63,328 nt of DNA from Rudaea sp. (GTDB lineage Bacteria; Pseudomonadota; Gammaproteobacteria; Xanthomonadales; Rhodanobacteraceae). How positions within the stretch are numbered: the stretch's first letter is position 1; every line of letters starts with the position of its first letter. The notes under the pieces were generated by a model. The model had not been told where the DNA came from, ran no database searches, and saw nothing but the letters and a program-made list of their open reading frames with translations. Shown piece after piece: positions 36,567 through 43,837 of the stretch. The position numbers and the translations under genes are program-made. The stretch is from contig JARLJU010000173.1 of the NCBI GenBank assembly GCA_031291055.1, forward strand, positions 1-63,328. The letters are read 5' to 3'.

Positions 36567-37202
36567 TTAGTCACGGCTTCCGATTCTTGAGGAGTCGCCG
36601 AGTAGCGCGCGCAGCCGTGCCGGCGTCACCGCCGCATGCGCAGCAGCAAGTCGTGGCATACGGTATCCGGCGAATTTGAGGACGTGCCTCAGCGTGGAGG
36701 GAAAACCGGAGCCGTCTTCGGATGTAGGCTTGCGATTGAGCCGGTTTCGAAAAATCGTTGCGATTGCCCGTACCAGGCGATCCTCAAGACGCACATTCTC
36801 CGTCAGCGCATCTCCTTGAGCTGCATGTTGAATATCTGAAACTGCACCCGCGATGTCTTCGAGCGGCTCGACCAGCAGTGAGAGGTCGTTGGCCACGCGT
36901 CTGCGTGCACCATCTGACAGCAGATGCAGATCGATCAGCATCGCCACGTCGCCGGGCAACCTGTACAGCGCCCCACGCAACTGCGCTGCCGTATGCACTA
37001 TCGTCGAAAGATGCTGGGCGATCTGTTCGGGCAGGCCGCCGGAGACACGGCTGATTGACGCATAGTCGAACGCTTGCAGACACGCCTCGACGTCGTCGAT
37101 GAATCCGATCGTGGCAACATCGCTACGGCCGGCATCGGCAACAATTTGTGCGCGTTCATTTGGCGCAAAAGCGAATGCAGGGCCACCAGTGTTCATCATC
37201 AA
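36567..37202 (-). CDS. Hypothetical soluble protein under a perfect FNR-type operator
   Basis: 211 residues, mostly helical, no signal peptide or membrane helix. Contains FIDDVEACLQAFDYASISRVSGGLPEQIA near 34, a long helical middle (LVEPLEDIAGAVSDIQHAAQGD) and a basic C-terminus. No Cys at all beyond one (EACLQ) and no motif I recognise. Preceded by a perfect FNR operator with correct -10 spacing, so it is probably a real member of the hypoxic set. Confidence 0.65.
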   Translation of the reverse strand: MMMNTGGPAFAFAPNERAQIVADAGRSDVATIGFIDDVEACLQAFDYASISRVSGGLPEQIAQHLSTIVHTAAQLRGALYRLPGDVAMLIDLHLLSDGARRRVANDLSLLVEPLEDIAGAVSDIQHAAQGDALTENVRLEDRLVRAIATIFRNRLNRKPTSEDGSGFPSTLRHVLKFAGYRMPRLAAAHAAVTPARLRALLGDSSRIGSRD

Positions 37203-37291
37203 TCTCCCGCTCCGGTGAAATGTGGCAAGCGGCTACGATTTTTCGTTACGCCGACAACAACGAAGACTATGTCGCGCGCTGGAATTGCACA

Positions 37292-37305
37292 TTGATGGAG
37301 ATCAA
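37292..37305 (-). promoter_or_regulatory. FNR/ANR-type operator of the hypothetical gene at 36.6-37.2 kb
   Basis: TTGATGGAGATCAA, perfect half-sites. On the minus strand TAGTCT (37269-37264) follows after exactly 22 bp. Confidence 0.8.
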
Positions 37306-37397
37306 TTCCGGATCGCGACAGATACGGAATTCTTGGCGGCGATGACGCAGGCGATGCTGCCGACGCCGTGCATCGATTGACGCGGTCACTCGGTTTG

Positions 37398-37411
37398 TTG
37401 ATCCATGTCAA
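37398..37411 (+). promoter_or_regulatory. FNR/ANR-type operator of the first single-domain USP
   Basis: TTGATCCATGTCAA, then 22 bp, then -10 TAGACT (37434-37439); identical geometry and -10 to the HiPIP promoter. Confidence 0.8.
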
Positions 37412-37512
37412 GAAGAGAGGGGGCTTTTGTATCTAGACTAATTTTATGCGGATCAAGATCATTTCAGAACGATGTGGATTCGTGATGGCATCGACCTTTT
37501 TGGGAGAACACC

Positions 37513-37950
37513 ATGTTCAAGCACATTCTGTTGCCTACTGACGGCTCCAAGCTTTCCGAGAAATCGGTCAAGGAAGGAATTCGTGTGGCCAAGGCGTTGA
37601 AGGCAACCGTCACGGCGCTGCACGTGACTCCAAAATTCCACACATTCACCTATCAGACCCAGATGCTCGAGAGCACCCGGGCTGAGTATTTGGCCGAGTC
37701 AGCCGAGCGCGCGAATGAATACCTGAGCTTTGTGAAGAAAGTCGCAAAAAGCGCCGGAGTCGAGTGCAACGTCGTACACGTCAACAGCGACCAACCATTC
37801 AAGGAAATCATCGGCATTGCGCAGAAGAAAAAATGTGACCTTATCCTGATGGCTTCGCACGGGCGTCGCGGGGTCGAAGGATTTCTGTTGGGCAGTGAGA
37901 CACAGAAGGTCTTAACCCACAGCAAGATTCCGGTACTCGTCTACCGCTGA
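37513..37950 (+). CDS. Universal stress protein (single domain)
   Basis: 145 residues. Starts MFKHILLPTDGS, with the nucleotide-binding end MASHGRRGVEGFLLGSETQKVL (A-x-H-G-9x-G-S) and finishing IPVLVYR. Very similar to the USP at 40.8 kb, including long identical stretches of C-terminus, so the two are recent duplicates. GGGAGAACACC precedes the ATG. Probably binds ATP; acts in dormancy or energy starvation. Confidence 0.93.
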   Translation: MFKHILLPTDGSKLSEKSVKEGIRVAKALKATVTALHVTPKFHTFTYQTQMLESTRAEYLAESAERANEYLSFVKKVAKSAGVECNVVHVNSDQPFKEIIGIAQKKKCDLILMASHGRRGVEGFLLGSETQKVLTHSKIPVLVYR

Positions 37951-38144
37951 TGCATCGATATTTTTTTGAAGACACTTTCGACAGGCGGGCCGTCAGGAGC
38001 ATTGCTCCGTTTGCGGGATGTGCAGGATCAGCGCCAACCATATTCAGCGACCGGTCGAATCCGCCCGGGGGTATGGCAGGTCGAATTGAGATGCAGCGTT
38101 CCAATCGAGAACCAGAATAGACTGGCGACCAGCCAAAATCCTTT

Positions 38145-38789
38145 CTATTGATTCGGCACCGCCTGCAGAAAGTCGGCAACATTCAGGATGTTCTCACGGG
38201 TAAGGTTGTGGGCCACAGTCTTCATCACGGGACCTTCCGGTCGCTCATTGGTTCGCTGAAAAACGGTCAGTTGCTTGATCAGATAGTCCACGTGCTGCCC
38301 GGCGATGCGCGGGAAGGCTGCGTTGCCCTGGCCCGCCGGGCCATGGCAACTGGCGCACGGCGGAACGCCCTTGTCGGGGATACCGCCGGTGAAAATGATC
38401 TTGCCGGCTTCAATCCGCTCGGGTTTTCCTTCGACGCGCAGGCGCTGCAGCTTCTCCGCGGAGAAATGTGCGGCCAATTCCTGGATCTGCTTGTCGGTCA
38501 GGCTGCGACTCAAGCCCCACATGTACTCGGGCCCGGGAGGGTCCTGACGGCTGTGTGCCTTGAATGCACTGAGCTGCGCGACGATGTACGCTTCCTGCTG
38601 GGCGGCAAGGTTGGGGAATTGGGGCGACGTTGAATTTCCGGTCGCGCCATGGCAATTCGAGCAAACCTGCAGCGCGAGCGTCTCGCCGGATACGTTCGGA
38701 TTGGCGGTATCACGCGAGCGCGGTTCATTTGCGCAACCTGTCGCCAGGCCAGCCAGCACCGCCAAAATTGCCACTCGTACTGTGTTCAT
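38145..38789 (-). CDS. Diheme c-type cytochrome lipoprotein (c4-like)
   Basis: 214 residues from MNTVRVAILAVL, after GGAGAAAGGC. A lipobox (LAGLATGC) makes it a membrane-anchored lipoprotein. Two cytochrome c domains with VCSNCHG (about residue 44) and PCASCHG (about 148), each with a later Met segment (PEYMWG, PVMKTV). The layout is that of cytochrome c4-like diheme carriers, which can feed cbb3 oxidases. It lies 53 bases after the cytochrome-porin gene, probably in the same operon. Confidence 0.88.
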   Translation of the reverse strand: MNTVRVAILAVLAGLATGCANEPRSRDTANPNVSGETLALQVCSNCHGATGNSTSPQFPNLAAQQEAYIVAQLSAFKAHSRQDPPGPEYMWGLSRSLTDKQIQELAAHFSAEKLQRLRVEGKPERIEAGKIIFTGGIPDKGVPPCASCHGPAGQGNAAFPRIAGQHVDYLIKQLTVFQRTNERPEGPVMKTVAHNLTRENILNVADFLQAVPNQ

Positions 38790-38842
38790 GCCTTTCTCCA
38801 GAAGCCCGCCAACCGTCGGTCGTCCCGATCTACCGCGCAAGC

Positions 38843-40264
38843 TCAATACGCGCCCCAAACGTAGAAGAACAGCGAGTTGTTGTCGCTGGCATTGCGCCCG
38901 GAACCGTCGTAGTTGTGCGATGCGCCGTTGTACTTGTCATACGCCGTGAATTGCAGGCCAATGCGCAGGTATTGCACAGGAGTCCAGAACACCTCGGAGG
39001 TCCAGCCCCGCACCGCCGGGTTGCCCGAAATGTTTCCATAGACACGAGTGGGATCGTACAGCGCCGAGTCGGTCGTTCCGGTCTGGTTGAAGAACGAGAG
39101 GCTGGTTCCGTACTTGGCCTCATAGATATAGCTGGCCTTGGCGCGAAGCACGTTGGTCGTATCGGTCGAATTGGTGTTGGGCAATGGATTTCCGTTGACG
39201 TCCTCGACCGGTTGGTTCGCGAGAAAGGCCGGGATGCGTTGGTGGTCGCGTATGTACGCCAGCTGCACCGTGACCGTGTGCGGATCAAGCAGGTACTGAT
39301 ACTGGGAATCGACGCCGATATCCCGGAAATGGTGGATTGTCGTCGGGTCCGAGGTATCCAGCGGATCGTCGTAAATATCAGCGACCATGCCCGACGTGCC
39401 GACCATGATGTTGTGCGGGCCCCACTCGTGTGAAAGCGCGACACGCCAATACGGATTGATTCCTTGCAGCTTGGTCTTGTCGGCGTCCGCGATACCCGCG
39501 CTCATGAAGGACGCGACGCCGCTGGCGCTGCGATAGCCGCCTGCTTCCAAATACAGCGTTTGATTCCAGAATGCGTACGCGGTGATGCCCGCGATATTGC
39601 TGCCGGCGGCAAAACCCGGATATGGCGCGCTTCCGTCGATGAAGCTGCTACTGGTGGGGCTCGGCACCGGCACATACTGCATCCACGCTGCGGCGGTGTT
39701 CCACACGTCGGAGACCGATGGATTGCTGTTCGCGCTGACGCCCCAGATCCAGTCGTGACTGCTGTCGATCGAGCGATCCGCGTAGCGGATGTCCATATTG
39801 TCGGCACCGGTATGCCCGTGGAATTGGCCGTCGGCCGACTGGCTGGCGTAGTTGTCGTAGGTTACCTGCAGAAACGCGCCGAGGTTGTCCGTGATCTTGC
39901 CTGCGGCGAATACGCTCCCCGTGGCGAATATGAGTGAGTTGTTCTTCTGGAAATCCTCTTTCGGATCGTCGCTCTTGGAGGTGTTGCCCACGCTGGAATC
40001 GCTGACGACCGCCATCCCGGCAAACGGCTGCGTGCGTTCGCCGATTGTGTAACCGGTGAGCTTGAACATGCGGCCGTAGGGTGTCAGCTCCGGAAACTGA
40101 CCGCCAGCATGACAGGCTTGGCAATTCTGCCCGGTTTGGCGAGCGAAAGTCGGTAACGCCGCTGCGTAGCCGGGCCAAAATGTCACCCAAACGACAAGCG
40201 CGCCTGCAATACGCATCAAGGCATGCGCCATGACACTTTGGAGACGAAATGAATTCGAGCGCAT
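38843..40264 (-). CDS. Monoheme cytochrome fused to an outer-membrane beta-barrel
   Basis: 473 residues. A signal peptide (about 1-36) is followed at once by FARQTGQNCQACHAGGQFPELTPYGRMFKLTGYT: one CxxCH motif and the PELTP-x-GR-x-FKL-x-GY segment. The remaining 400 residues alternate like a porin barrel and end in the aromatic residue Y (FFYVWGAY). Architecturally this matches fused cytochrome-porins such as Cyc2, an outer-membrane iron oxidase, though sequence identity to Cyc2 cannot be judged here. Co-directional with the diheme lipoprotein. Confidence 0.8.
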   Translation of the reverse strand: MRSNSFRLQSVMAHALMRIAGALVVWVTFWPGYAAALPTFARQTGQNCQACHAGGQFPELTPYGRMFKLTGYTIGERTQPFAGMAVVSDSSVGNTSKSDDPKEDFQKNNSLIFATGSVFAAGKITDNLGAFLQVTYDNYASQSADGQFHGHTGADNMDIRYADRSIDSSHDWIWGVSANSNPSVSDVWNTAAAWMQYVPVPSPTSSSFIDGSAPYPGFAAGSNIAGITAYAFWNQTLYLEAGGYRSASGVASFMSAGIADADKTKLQGINPYWRVALSHEWGPHNIMVGTSGMVADIYDDPLDTSDPTTIHHFRDIGVDSQYQYLLDPHTVTVQLAYIRDHQRIPAFLANQPVEDVNGNPLPNTNSTDTTNVLRAKASYIYEAKYGTSLSFFNQTGTTDSALYDPTRVYGNISGNPAVRGWTSEVFWTPVQYLRIGLQFTAYDKYNGASHNYDGSGRNASDNNSLFFYVWGAY

Positions 40265-40559
40265 GACGTGTTCTCCGAAAACGATTGGCTGCCTCCGATG
40301 AACCAGTGGCAGAACCCTAAGCCGGCTTCAAGACGACATGGACGAACTTGGAGTACGAGTGCATTCGCCGTCTGTACGCCACCGCACGAAACAAGCATTC
40401 ACCCGCGCACATCGAAATGCGATCGTTGAAGAGGCTTGACCGCGAAGATCAGACGGTACCGCATCGTCGGAAAACGAAAGTGCGCCTCCACCTGTTCGTA
40501 CCATTGGTTTCCCCTATATCTTCTGTGTGCATAGTTACGCAAAAGGCGACCGTCCCTTC

Positions 40560-40573
40560 TTGATCTGGATCAA
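40560..40573 (-). promoter_or_regulatory. Perfect FNR/ANR-type operator between cytochrome-porin and USP genes
   Basis: TTGATCTGGATCAA. On the minus strand TAACTA (40537-40532) follows after 22 bp, so it may drive the cytochrome-porin operon with a leader of about 260 bases. It could also add to the USP promoter on the other strand. The remainder of the 40265-40766 gap shows no gene. Confidence 0.65.
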
Positions 40574-40651
40574 CTTCGATCGAAGATTGTTACTCACCAG
40601 CAGTCGGCGCCGCGTCGTGGATGCACATGTGTTCGCACCAATCGCTTTTTG

Positions 40652-40665
40652 TTGACCTGCATCAA
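40652..40665 (+). promoter_or_regulatory. FNR/ANR-type operator of the second USP
   Basis: TTGACCTGCATCAA, then 22 bp, then -10 TAGATT (40688-40693). Confidence 0.75.
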
Positions 40666-40766
40666 CCGGTATCTGCAGCTTTGCGACTAGATTTCAAAAC
40701 CGGAGCGAGAACGCATTGCAAGCCGCTGGCGATTTCGAAATTGGGTCCTCAGAACGGGTACTCGTC

Positions 40767-41201
40767 ATGTTCAACCATATTCTTCTACCCACCGATGGCT
40801 CCAGGCTTTCCGAGAAATCGGTCAAACAAGGTATTCGGATGGCGAAGGCAATGAACGCGAATGTCACCGCTCTGCACGTTCTTCCAACGTCCCGGGAGAA
40901 CAGTTATCAGATCGACATTCTCGAGAGCGAGCCGGATCGGTATTCCGCGTCCGCTGAATGCGCGCTGGAATATCTGAGCTTTGTAGGGAGAGTCGCCAGA
41001 GCCGCAGGCGTCGAATGCGATCTCGTGCACGTCACGAGCGATCAGCCTTTCAAAGCGATCATCAAGACTGCGCAGAACAAAAAGTGCGATCTGATTCTGA
41101 TGGCATCGCATGGCCGCCGCGGCATCGAAGGATTCCTGCTCGGCAGCGAAACGCAGAAAGTCCTGACGCATAGCCAGATTCCTGTCCTCGTCTACCGCTG
41201 A
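40767..41201 (+). CDS. Universal stress protein (single domain, duplicate)
   Basis: 144 residues from MFNHILLPTDGS. Ends MASHGRRGIEGFLLGSETQKVL and IPVLVYR. Nearly the same length as the USP at 37.5 kb, with most differences between residues 38 and 75, the region that varies most among USPs. Followed after 32 bases by a third USP, probably in the same transcript. Confidence 0.93.
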   Translation: MFNHILLPTDGSRLSEKSVKQGIRMAKAMNANVTALHVLPTSRENSYQIDILESEPDRYSASAECALEYLSFVGRVARAAGVECDLVHVTSDQPFKAIIKTAQNKKCDLILMASHGRRGIEGFLLGSETQKVLTHSQIPVLVYR

Positions 41202-41233
41202 ATTGCACTGTGAATTGAACGGAGAAAATTCCA

Positions 41234-41695
41234 ATGATTCGCCATATTCTGATTCCGAGTGATGGTTCGGAACGATCCGACGCCGCGATCAAGCACGGGG
41301 TGAGATTTGCAAAAGCGCTCGGCGCCAAAGTAACCGGAGTACACGTCATCCCTCCGTTTCACTCGTTCACCTATCGTTCTCAAATGTTGTTGACCTACCA
41401 TGTAGCGTTGCCCGAAGACTCTGAAGCCGGTTACAAGCGAGCGACCGGCGAGTGTGCAAAGAAGATATTGCAAGCCATCAAGCGAGCGGCGTCGGCCGAA
41501 GGAGTGTCGTGCGACACCATAAAAGTGATCGATGACCAACCCTTCAAGGCAATCCTCGAAGTCGCCGGGAAGAAGGGCTGCGACCTCATCGTGATGGCAT
41601 CGCATGGTCACTCAGGCATTGGCGCGGTCTTGCTTGGCAGCGAAACGCAAAAGGTACTGACTCATAGTCAAATCCCAGTACTCGTCTATCGCTGA
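41234..41695 (+). CDS. Universal stress protein (single domain, third copy)
   Basis: 153 residues, MIRHILIPSDGS start, MASHGHSGIGAVLLGSETQKVL and IPVLVYR end. More divergent than the two other copies and about eight residues longer in the middle, but the last 18 residues are almost unchanged. CGGAGAAAATTCC precedes the ATG. Its stop is 39 bases from the convergent phaB stop. Confidence 0.93.
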   Translation: MIRHILIPSDGSERSDAAIKHGVRFAKALGAKVTGVHVIPPFHSFTYRSQMLLTYHVALPEDSEAGYKRATGECAKKILQAIKRAASAEGVSCDTIKVIDDQPFKAILEVAGKKGCDLIVMASHGHSGIGAVLLGSETQKVLTHSQIPVLVYR

Positions 41696-41734
41696 TGTGC
41701 GTATCGAAGGGGCGAGCCGCCAGCGGAAGGAATC

Positions 41735-42457
41735 TCAGAGCATGTACTGCCCACCATTCAACGCGAATGTCGCACCAGTAATGAAATCGTTTTCGTCCCG
41801 GGTCAGGAAGGCCACCATCCGTGCCACGTCCTCGGGGCGTCCGAGTCGGCCGGCGGGTATCGCGGCGATAATCGTCTTGAGCACTTCGGGCGGCACGGCA
41901 GCCACCATATCGGTATCGCAATAGCCTGGTGCAACCGCGTTGACGGTGATCCCGTGATGCGCGCTTTCCAGCGCCAGGGCCTTGGTGAAGCCCAGGATTC
42001 CGGATTTGGTCGCGGCGTAGTTGGTTTGCCCGATCTGGCCTTTCTGGCCATTGATCGAGCTGATGTTCACGATACGCCCGAATTTTCTGGTGCGCATGCC
42101 CTCGATCACACCGCGACACATGTTGAACAGCGATCCCAGGTTGGTCTGGATCACTTCCTGCCACTGCGGCAAGCTCATATGGTGCAAAGTGACATCGCGG
42201 GTGATGCCGGCGTTGTTCACAAGTATGTCGACCGCACCCAGATCGGCTTCGACGCGCGCAATACCGGTCTTGCAAGCCTCGAAATCGGCGACGTCCCATT
42301 TGTATACCGGGATCGACGTCTCATCATGGAACTTTTCTGCGGCCGCGTCGTTACCGTGGTAGACGGCGGCGACACGATAACCTTCGCCATGAAGCGCGAG
42401 TGATGTCGCGTACCCCAAGCCGCGCGTGCCACCGGTAACGATCGCTGTGCGTTGCAT
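41735..42457 (-). CDS. phaB: Acetoacetyl-CoA reductase
   Basis: 240 residues, short-chain dehydrogenase. Cofactor loop TGGTRGLG (about 8-15), NNAGITRD, catalytic Ser in ISSINGQKGQ and Tyr/Lys in NYAATKSG. The block VNISSINGQKGQ-x-GQTNY is diagnostic of PhaB-type NADPH-dependent acetoacetyl-CoA reductases, which make (R)-3-hydroxybutyryl-CoA for polyhydroxybutyrate. AGGAGGCACC precedes the start. The operator at 42557 lies 100 bp upstream and could act on this gene too. The thiolase and polymerase are not in the window. Confidence 0.92.
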   Translation of the reverse strand: MQRTAIVTGGTRGLGYATSLALHGEGYRVAAVYHGNDAAAEKFHDETSIPVYKWDVADFEACKTGIARVEADLGAVDILVNNAGITRDVTLHHMSLPQWQEVIQTNLGSLFNMCRGVIEGMRTRKFGRIVNISSINGQKGQIGQTNYAATKSGILGFTKALALESAHHGITVNAVAPGYCDTDMVAAVPPEVLKTIIAAIPAGRLGRPEDVARMVAFLTRDENDFITGATFALNGGQYML

Positions 42458-42556
42458 GGTGCCTCCTGATCGGTGATGTTGTGTTGCAGCGGCAAACTTG
42501 CGTCATCGGAATTGCAACGAATTGACGCATGATCGCGCAAGCGCTCGACATTACTG

Positions 42557-42570
42557 TTGATCTTGGTCAA
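42557..42570 (+). promoter_or_regulatory. FNR/ANR-type operator between phaB and the basic-tailed GNAT
   Basis: TTGATCTTGGTCAA. Toward the GNAT, GAATAT (42592-42597) follows after 21 bp. Toward phaB, GATCAT (42534-42529) follows after 22 bp, so one operator may serve both genes. Confidence 0.7.
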
Positions 42571-42629
42571 TTCATAAGCCCCGAAGTGGGTGAATATCCG
42601 CACTCAACGTTCCTCAAAAGGGTGAAGTC

Positions 42630-43409
42630 ATGGCCAAATCAATTCGATCCGGACGCACTTCTTCGCGGAAGGCAACTCCGGCATCAGCCCAGCGCACGAT
42701 TCCCGAAGGCCGTTCCGCGACGGCAATGCGAACACGCAAGGACTCCCCGACCGGCAAGGTTGCGAAGGCAGGCGTCGCGCGCAAGAGAGCGACATCCACT
42801 GCGACCAAGAAGCTTGCGCTGACTGCAGCACAACCAGGCGTGCCGAAAGTCGCGAAGAAATCCGCTGGTCCATCATTGGCAATACCGCCTTCAGTTACCG
42901 GTATGCACTGGACGGAAAAATTGCGCGATGGTACGCACGTGCTTGTCCGACCGATTCGCAAATCGGATGCCTCTATCGAGCGCACGTTTATCGAACGCCT
43001 GTCGCCGGAGTCCCGGCATTTCCGCTTTCTCGGCTACTTCAAGAGCCCGAGCGACGAGTTGGTCAAGCGAATGACCGACATCGATGACGAGCGCGACATG
43101 GCGTTTGTCGCGTTGGTTCATGATGAAGGCGAGAAGAAGGAAGTCGGCGTCAGCCGTTACAGCGTGGCAACGGACGGCACTTCGTGCGAATGCGCGGTTG
43201 CGGTCGCCGACGAATGGCACGGAAGGGGGCTTGGCGCATTGCTGATGCGGCATTTGATTGAAGTCGCGCGCTCGCGCGGAATCAAGAAGATGTGCTCGAT
43301 TGATTCGAGCGACAACTCGGGCATGCGCGATTTGGCCGCTTATCTGGGATTCAAGCGCCAAACGGACCCGGACGACGTGCACCAGGTTCTGTATACCTTG
43401 TCGTTATAG
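42630..43409 (+). CDS. GNAT acetyltransferase with histone-H1-like N-terminal extension
   Basis: 259 residues. The first 85 or so are low-complexity and rich in Lys, Arg, Ala, Ser, Thr and Pro, like histone H1/AlgP-type tails, and predicted disordered. A GNAT domain follows (about 90-255) with TFIERLSPESRHFRFLGYFKSP and the acetyl-CoA loop DEWHGRGLGALLMRHLIE. The domain is clearly paralogous to the GNAT at 19.4 kb. The basic tail suggests binding to DNA or RNA. The short AGGG sequence lies just before the start. Confidence 0.85.
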   Translation: MAKSIRSGRTSSRKATPASAQRTIPEGRSATAMRTRKDSPTGKVAKAGVARKRATSTATKKLALTAAQPGVPKVAKKSAGPSLAIPPSVTGMHWTEKLRDGTHVLVRPIRKSDASIERTFIERLSPESRHFRFLGYFKSPSDELVKRMTDIDDERDMAFVALVHDEGEKKEVGVSRYSVATDGTSCECAVAVADEWHGRGLGALLMRHLIEVARSRGIKKMCSIDSSDNSGMRDLAAYLGFKRQTDPDDVHQVLYTLSL

Positions 43410-43837
43410 CGCGCAGTCGCGTGATTCCTGCCGCAAGACTGCAGAATGTAGGCAAGACCGGTATTCGCGACAAGATATTGCTCAAACCCGGCCGGTGTGA
43501 AGTGCAGACGAATGGGGGTAATGAAAATCCGCGCAGTGTGCGGGCAGCGGACATGCGACGCGATTTCTCGTGCCGGTGTGGCACTGTCAGGCAAGATTGT
43601 GCGTCATCATCACGAAATCTTCGCTGGCAATGACTGTTCGGATGCGTTGTCGGAACAGAACAATCCAATCCGCGCCGAAATCCTCTCCATGGCGGACTGC
43701 TACTCTCATGGGCATGTGATGCAGATCCGCAGAAGCAATTGCGGCACAAAGCTTGATCCGGTCATTTTTGTATTTTCGAGGCGATCGTCGCTTGAAGCCA
43801 ACATCGTTGTTGAATAGGCATCCAGAGGGCAGGCGCA
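43410..43837. other. Gap before phosphoketolase, no gene seen
   Basis: 428 bases. Frames of 70-106 codons exist but lack domains or ribosome-binding sites. GCTTGATCCGGTCATT at about 43751 resembles an FNR site but has the wrong internal spacing (TTGA-N5-TCAT). I see no terminator hairpin. Confidence 0.4.

Noticed and set aside
37451..37466. GCGGATCAAGATCATT near the first USP as a second operator
   Set aside because: No TTGA left half at the proper spacing; it lies after the predicted transcript start.
38630..39433. 267-codon plus-strand frame opposite the cytochrome and porin genes
   Set aside because: Shadow with Arg/Val-rich repeats and no motif; the minus-strand genes have heme motifs and signal peptides.
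43751..43766. FNR site for phosphoketolase (CTTGATCCGGTCATT)
   Set aside because: Internal spacing is one base short and the right half is TCAT, so it does not fit the operator.
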